Below are positions 23,686 to 27,684 of a stretch of DNA of 27,684 bases, one piece after another. The stretch comes from Holophaga sp. (GTDB lineage Bacteria; Acidobacteriota; Holophagae; Holophagales; Holophagaceae), in NCBI GenBank assembly GCA_031292735.1, contig JARLGP010000016.1:1-27684 (forward strand). The letters run 5' to 3'. How positions within the stretch are numbered: the stretch's first letter is position 1; each line of letters opens with the position of its first letter. The translations under genes and the position numbers were made by a program. The notes beneath the pieces were generated by a model. It was given only the letters and a program-made list of their open reading frames with translations, was not told the DNA's origin and ran no database searches.

Positions 23686-24876
23686 ATGAGCGGAGCCTAC
23701 GCACACCTCAACCACATGACGGACTACCTGGGCCTGGAGGGGTTCCTTCCGGAGGAGGCGAGGATGGTCCGGGCCACGGCCCGGGACTTCGTCAACCGGG
23801 AGGTGCTGCCCGGGATCGAGCAGCACGCCCAGGACCAGAGCTTCCCCCGGGAACTGGTGGCGAAGATGGGCGGGCTGGGCTTTTTCGGCGCCACCCTGCC
23901 GGAACGCTACGGCTGCGCCGGGTTGTCGCACACCGCCCACGGGCTGCTGCTGTACGAGCTGGAGCGGGGCGATTCCGGCCTGCGCTCGTTCGCTTCGGTG
24001 CAGGGCTCCCTGGTGATGTGGCCCATTTTCAGCTACGGCAGCGAGGCCCAGAAGGACGCCTGGCTGCCGCTGCTGGCCAGCGGCGCCCGGATCGGCTGCT
24101 TCGGCCTCACCGAGCCCGACTTCGGCTCCAACCCGGGCGGCATGCGCACCCGGGCCGAACGCTCCGGCCCCGGCCGCTGGCGCCTCAACGGCAGCAAGAT
24201 GTGGATCACCAACGGCAGCATCGCCGACCTGGCCCTGGTGTGGGCCCGCACCCCGGAAGGCATCCGCGGGTTCCTGGTGGAGCGCGGCAGCCCGGGCTTC
24301 TCGGCGCCGGAAATGCACGGCAAATGGAGCCTGCGCGCCTCGGTGACCTCGGAGCTGGTGCTGGAGGACGTGGAGGTGGACGAGGCGGCCGCGCTCCTGC
24401 CCGGGGCCCTGGGCCTCAAGGCGGCGCTGTCCTGCCTGACCCAGGCCCGCTACGGCATCGCCTGGGGCGTTCTGGGCGCGGCGGACGCCTGCTACCAGTG
24501 CGCCCTGGACTATGCCAAGAGCCGGATCCAGTTCGACCGGCCGATCGCCGGCTTCCAGCTGCAGCAGGAGAAGCTGGCCTGGATGGTCACCGAGCTCACC
24601 AAGGGCCAACTGCTGGCTTTCCAGCTGGCCGGGCTCAAGGAGCGGGGAACCCTGACCCCGGCCCAGGTGTCCATGGCCAAGCTGAGCAATGTCAGTGCCG
24701 CCCTGGAGATCTGCCGCCGGGCCCGGACCATCCTGGGCGCCAACGGCATCCTGGACGAGTACCCGATCATGCGCCACATGGCCAACCTGGAGAGTGTCTA
24801 CACCTATGAGGGCAGCCACGACATGCAGACCCTCATCGTCGGTCAGGAAGTGACCGGCATCGCCGCCTTCCGATGA
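23686..24876 (+). CDS. gcdH: Glutaryl-CoA dehydrogenase-like acyl-CoA dehydrogenase
   Basis: FAD enzyme that oxidises and usually decarboxylates glutaryl-CoA to crotonyl-CoA in lysine/tryptophan or aromatic degradation. The 396 residues follow the GCDH sequence closely: LRSFASVQGSLVMWPI with Arg100, CFGLTEPDFGSNPGGM, LNGSKMWITNG, the GKWSLRASVTSEL stretch, QARYGIAWGVLGAAD and the catalytic Glu375 in TYEGSHDMQTLIVG. The ATG at 23686 was chosen for the GAGG eight bases upstream; the frame extends upstream but with unconserved residues. Its 3' end overlaps a convergent gene by 34 bases. Confidence 0.9.
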   Translation: MSGAYAHLNHMTDYLGLEGFLPEEARMVRATARDFVNREVLPGIEQHAQDQSFPRELVAKMGGLGFFGATLPERYGCAGLSHTAHGLLLYELERGDSGLRSFASVQGSLVMWPIFSYGSEAQKDAWLPLLASGARIGCFGLTEPDFGSNPGGMRTRAERSGPGRWRLNGSKMWITNGSIADLALVWARTPEGIRGFLVERGSPGFSAPEMHGKWSLRASVTSELVLEDVEVDEAAALLPGALGLKAALSCLTQARYGIAWGVLGAADACYQCALDYAKSRIQFDRPIAGFQLQQEKLAWMVTELTKGQLLAFQLAGLKERGTLTPAQVSMAKLSNVSAALEICRRARTILGANGILDEYPIMRHMANLESVYTYEGSHDMQTLIVGQEVTGIAAFR

Positions 24877-25307
24877 GGCGTCCGGCCTGAAAGGGGGAAC
24901 GGCCTGCGCGCCGCGGGGGCCAGGGCATAGCCTGGGCCTGCCGTCTCGCCCGGGCGGAACCGGGCGCGGAAGGCCGCCCGGGAACAGGCGGTGCCCAGCG
25001 GGGTGGTGACGGAGATCGGGCCCCGGAGCGCCCCGGGCGGCACCGTGGCCCGGATGGCCATGGGGCCCACCCGGGTGAACGGGGCCTGGACGCCGCCGAA
25101 GGTGACCAGGCTGGCCTGGCTGAGGCCCCGGCCGAGGATCGCCACCCGGGTTCCCGGCCTGCCGGCCAGGGGATGGCACCACCAGATGGCCGGCGGGGTG
25201 ACCGTGCCCACATCCGCGAAGGAGGCGCCCAGGGCGATCGCCCCGCAACCGAGCAGCAGACCCAGCCATTTTTGGGATCTTCGTTTCCAGACGGGGGGGG
25301 TGGACAT
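24843..25307 (-). CDS. Exported protein with one IPT/TIG domain
   Basis: The 154-residue product has a basic leader and hydrophobic segment (WLGLLLGCGAIALGASFA) followed by one IPT/TIG-type immunoglobulin-like domain. The domain reads PAIWWCHPLAGRPGTRVAIL, then GLSQASLVTFGGVQAPFTRV and ATVPPGALRGPISVTTP, the classic order. The last 40 residues are low in structure. The 3' end overlaps the convergent dehydrogenase by 34 bases. The ATG at 25307 has only a weak ribosome site. Codons 3-5 contain a run of eight C residues. Function unknown, probably surface or periplasmic. Confidence 0.65.
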   Translation of the reverse strand: MSTPPVWKRRSQKWLGLLLGCGAIALGASFADVGTVTPPAIWWCHPLAGRPGTRVAILGRGLSQASLVTFGGVQAPFTRVGPMAIRATVPPGALRGPISVTTPLGTACSRAAFRARFRPGETAGPGYALAPAARRPFPLSGRTPHRKAAMPVTS

Positions 25308-25450
25308 GGTCGAACGCTCGAATCGGGAATTGAACACAAGCCGTGGCCCCATCCAGGGGCAGGCATCGCCATGCTAGGCCAGCCCGGGCGCCGCGTCAAA
25401 CCCGCCCCGGCCGGCCCGGGGGTGCCGACCAACCGGGCGAAGTCCAGGCA

Positions 25451-26005
25451 TCAGGGGGTCTTGCTGTCGGGATCCAGCGGGTCGATGACCCGGCGGGCGG
25501 AAACCAGGCGCTCGGAGAAGTAGCGGGTGGCCAGTTCGCCGAACCGCACGCAGCGCTTCCCGGGTCCGCCCCAGTTGCTGGCGTGGATGAATTTCCCGTT
25601 GCCGATGTAAATCGCCACGTGGCTGATGCCCTTGCGCACGCCGCGCGTGCTGAAGAACAGCAGGTCGCCGGGGAGCAGGTGGTTCAGGTCCACCGGATCG
25701 CCCTGCCTGGCCTGGGCGCCCGAGGACCGGTTCAGGTCCACGCCGATGGAGCTGAACACGAAGTGCACGAAGCCCGAGCAGTCGAACCCGCTGGGGGTGA
25801 TGCCGCCGTGCCGGTACGGCCGGCCCAGGTAGGCGGTGGCCTTGGACACCAGCGATGCAAGGCGGCCGACCGGAGCCTGCTCCGGTTCCGGATCCGCGAC
25901 CGCCGCCGAAGCCGAGGGCAGCGCCGGGCTCGACTGCGCGCAGAGCGGCAGCGCCACTCCCAGGCTGGCGATCCACAGGAACCTACTCAGTTTCCGGATA
26001 AGCAA
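25451..26005 (-). CDS. NlpC/P60 family peptidoglycan hydrolase
   Basis: Predicted exported cysteine peptidase that cuts peptide stems of peptidoglycan. With the TTG start at 26005 the product is 184 residues: a signal segment (FLWIASLGVALPLCA), a short linker and the NlpC/P60 domain. The domain has GFDCSGFV (Cys76), ISHVAIYIG (His129) and KFIHAS (His141), the catalytic triad order, plus LLPGDLLFF. The TTG was chosen because GAGGAG lies eight bases upstream; an in-frame TTG at 26044 is an alternative. Whether LPLC is a lipobox is doubtful. Confidence 0.85.
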   Translation of the reverse strand: MLIRKLSRFLWIASLGVALPLCAQSSPALPSASAAVADPEPEQAPVGRLASLVSKATAYLGRPYRHGGITPSGFDCSGFVHFVFSSIGVDLNRSSGAQARQGDPVDLNHLLPGDLLFFSTRGVRKGISHVAIYIGNGKFIHASNWGGPGKRCVRFGELATRYFSERLVSARRVIDPLDPDSKTP

Positions 26006-26124
26006 GCGACGAACTCCTCGACTCCATAAGGACAGAAGCAGCAATAGAGCAAACCGAATTGGATTGCGACCCGATGTGGCAGTCTACCGCAACTTCCCGC
26101 AGGGACCAAACCCGGAAGGCCGGA

Positions 26125-26484
26125 TCAAGCCAGGCCGGGGTTTTCCACGGTGAGTTCATTGCGCACATTGCCGGTGTTCAGCGTGGACATGGGCTCGAAC
26201 AGCATCACCTGGACCTCTTCCGCGGCCACCGGCTGGTGTTCCACACCCCTGGGCACCACCAGGAACTCGCCCTCCTCCAGGTGGATGTCCCGGTCGCGGA
26301 AGCGCATGACCAGCCGCCCCCGGACCACCAGGAACAGTTCGTCCTCCTGCTCATGCAGGTGCCATACGAATTCGCCCTGGAGCTTGGCCAGCTTCACGTA
26401 CTGCCCGTTGAGCGCGCCGGCGATCCTGGGGCTCCAGGTCTCGGTGATGTGGCTGAACTTCTCGGCGAGATTCACCTTCTCCAT
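26125..26484 (-). CDS. Small cupin-domain protein
   Basis: The 119-residue single-domain cupin carries the metal-binding motif HLHEQEDELFLVVRG and a second motif ending VPRGVEHQP, the usual His/His/Glu and late His ligands. The ATG at 26484 follows GGAG. Such small cupins often act on sugars or serve as regulators; no substrate can be named. It lies upstream of the NlpC/P60 gene on the same strand with a gap of about 120 bases. Confidence 0.85.
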   Translation of the reverse strand: MEKVNLAEKFSHITETWSPRIAGALNGQYVKLAKLQGEFVWHLHEQEDELFLVVRGRLVMRFRDRDIHLEEGEFLVVPRGVEHQPVAAEEVQVMLFEPMSTLNTGNVRNELTVENPGLA

Positions 26485-26627
26485 GTTCGGCTCCGTTCGG
26501 GGCCTCCAGGGTAGCAGTCTCCTCTCGCCGCGCATTCCGCCGGCCGGACCGCGGATCCGTTCTTGGTCCCTGGGGCGAGTCGTGGTAGGCTTTCACTTCC
26601 CTGCCAAGGGAACTTCAGCCAGCTACG

Positions 26628-26716
<89 letters not shown>

Positions 26717-26722
26717 AGTGAA

Positions 26723-26745
26723 ACGCCCCGCAAGGGGCGTTCTTC
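26723..26745 (+). terminator. Intrinsic terminator of tRNA-Ser
   Basis: ACGCCCC-GCAA-GGGGCGT is a perfect seven-pair stem with a tetraloop, followed by TTCTTC, six bases after the tRNA 3' end. Confidence 0.8.
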
Positions 26746-26749
26746 GTAG

Positions 26750-27145
26750 AGGGCGGTGGGGGATTCGAATCACTGAATGGCTGGCAGGTAGGTCATGCGG
26801 AGCACGCACCGCGTGCGGAGCGGTTGGATGGAGTGGGTCAAAGGCCATATTCACGTTCGAGTTCCGCGCGCATCACGACGGCCGGCACATCGGTCTCGGT
26901 CGTTGTCGCCGCGGTACGACGACCAGAGCGTTTCCGGGCCGAAGCCATCCTGGAGAAACTCAGGCCATTCGAGGCCCAGGAGCGCCCAGGGGAGATGAAG
27001 TTCACCCTGGTGGACGGCTGGACTGCGGCTCTCCTGGCTCTGTGCCGTCGATCTGGCCTGAGTTCAACCAACTGGCGAAGGTGTTCCGGAGTACCTGGAC
27101 GAAACCACGGAGCGGATCATCTGGGAGGAGCTATTCCGGGACTAG
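26750..27145 (+). pseudogene. tRNA-like scrap and frameshifted gene remnant
   Basis: At 26757-26773 GGGGGATTCGAATC repeats the T arm of the adjacent tRNA-Ser but without a full tRNA. From about 26925, protein-like text appears in three successive frames: RAEAILEKLRPFEAQERPGE and KFTLVDGWTAALLAL, then PSIWPEFNQLAKVF (about 27048-27089), then GVPEYLDETTERIIWEELFR ending in TAG at 27143-27145. The pieces are in order on one strand, as expected of a gene with two frameshifts. I do not recognise the family. No ribosome site or complete ORF supports expression. Confidence 0.35.
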
Positions 27146-27319
27146 TACTAAGTTCTCTATATAACTTGAATAAATAATATGTGGGGGCAAGCCGCCATTT
27201 GGGCGTCCGGGCCCTTTCGTTTGCCCCCCCCGCTTCCCCGTCCAGTCCAGGGCGAGGAGGGCGACCCACACGAGCTATCGATTGTCCGAAGATCGTTGCA
27301 AGATGCTTTTTATCTAGTT

Positions 27320-27463
27320 CTTATCCCCGTTTTTCCCATTTATCCCCGGCTAAATCAATAGATACATATTGCGGGAGATCGCCTCCGAAGCAGAACCCGT
27401 CGCGCCGACCACCCCCGGCGATAACTGGCCGGGGATAAAGGTGATGAACGGGGATGAAGGATT
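27320..27463. repeat. Imperfect palindrome, copy 2 of the intergenic repeat family
   Basis: Left arm 27320-27350 (CTTATCCCCGTT onward) pairs with right arm 27431-27463 (GGGGATAAAGG onward) with mismatches, around an 80-base loop. The arms share the CATCCCCGT/GAACGGGGATGAA unit with the palindrome at 3461-3610. Together with AT-rich flanks it fills much of the gap 27146-27631. Confidence 0.65.
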
Positions 27464-27465
27464 GC

Positions 27466-27543
27466 ATGGCAAACAACCTGATCCTCAAGAACCAGCTAGA
27501 AATGGACTGGCTTGATGAGGTATTTGGTCTGAATAGACAGTAA
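27466..27543 (+). CDS. Possible 25-residue small ORF
   Basis: An ATG at 27466, five bases after AAGGA, opens a 25-codon frame beginning MANNLILKNQLEMDWLDEVF and ending TAA. An in-frame ATG at 27454 would add four residues. Its composition is not GC-skewed like noncoding frames here, but the length alone gives little weight. It starts directly after the palindrome copy. It could instead be a gene fragment. Confidence 0.25.
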   Translation: MANNLILKNQLEMDWLDEVFGLNRQ

Positions 27544-27597
27544 AATTTCAGATCCAGGCCAAGGGCTGAACGCTAATGGGGTTACCCCCACGCCAGG

Positions 27598-27614
27598 TCC
27601 GGGCGAAGCCCGGA
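27598..27614 (-). terminator. Hairpin downstream of the partial glycosyltransferase gene
   Basis: TCCGGGC-GAA-GCCCGGA is a perfect seven-pair stem 17 bases past the stop codon of the minus-strand gene. No T-run follows on that strand, so it may only mark the transcript end or be unrelated. Confidence 0.35.
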
Positions 27615-27631
27615 GCAGATCGTTCCGGCGC

Positions 27632-27684
27632 TCAGCCCAGCATGGACTGGTACAGCGCCAGGTAGTCCCGGGCCGCAGCCTCCC
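27632..27684 (-). CDS. C-terminus of a probable glycosyltransferase (partial)
   Basis: Only the last 16 codons lie in the window. They read EAAARDYLALYQSMLG followed by TGA. An Ala-rich helix ending in YLALYxSLL is common at the end of family 1 glycosyltransferases. With so little sequence this is a family-level guess; the gene continues beyond position 27684. Confidence 0.4.
   Translation of the reverse strand, partial: EAAARDYLALYQSMLG

Overview
This is a high-GC window from a Gram-negative chromosome. It carries Pal/TolB envelope genes, an RND efflux system and several exported proteins. The mixture would fit Acidobacteriota of the Holophagae type, but that placement is inference and weak. 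The gene order looks like ordinary core chromosome with a few small accessory insertions and decayed genes.

Region by region. 1-265: a 20-bp perfect inverted repeat and a tRNA-Arg(CCU). 265-1624 (minus): nagB and ferritin. 1708-2972: a compact ParS/Xre-RES toxin-antitoxin module lying exactly between two 44-bp direct repeats; one repeat is the 3' end of the neighbouring small secreted-protein gene (2930-3322). 3461-3610: a long imperfect palindrome that recurs in diverged form at 27320-27463. 3666-5828 (minus): an acyl-CoA desaturase with an unusual coiled-coil tail, and a YncE-like beta-propeller that appears C-terminally short. 5917-13353 (minus): an mdtABC-type RND operon with a candidate operator in its promoter. 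13682-15470 (plus): proC and a D-2-hydroxyacid dehydrogenase.

15642-18237 (plus): an assimilatory sulfate-reduction operon (small membrane protein, cysH, cysD, cysN) that still has its tight stop/start overlaps. All three enzyme genes are damaged: cysH has lost its middle and is frameshifted, cysD has an in-frame amber stop at a normally Ser position, and cysN lacks about 70 internal residues. A CysM-type cysteine synthase (18238-19188) converges on it and is intact, so the cell probably lives on reduced sulfur, if the lesions are real.

19613-22485 (plus): a small secreted protein, pal, tolB and a ribosome hibernation factor with a sigma-54-like promoter. Then come pfkA (minus), glutaryl-CoA dehydrogenase (plus), a TIG-domain protein, an NlpC/P60 hydrolase and a cupin (all minus), and tRNA-Ser(GGA) with its terminator. 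The last 900 bases hold a tRNA-like scrap, a frameshifted gene remnant, the second palindrome copy, a possible 25-codon ORF and the C-terminus of a probable glycosyltransferase.

The two observations most worth following are the direct-repeat-bounded toxin-antitoxin cassette and the triple decay of the sulfate-assimilation operon. I found no CRISPR array, transposase, integrase or phage gene.
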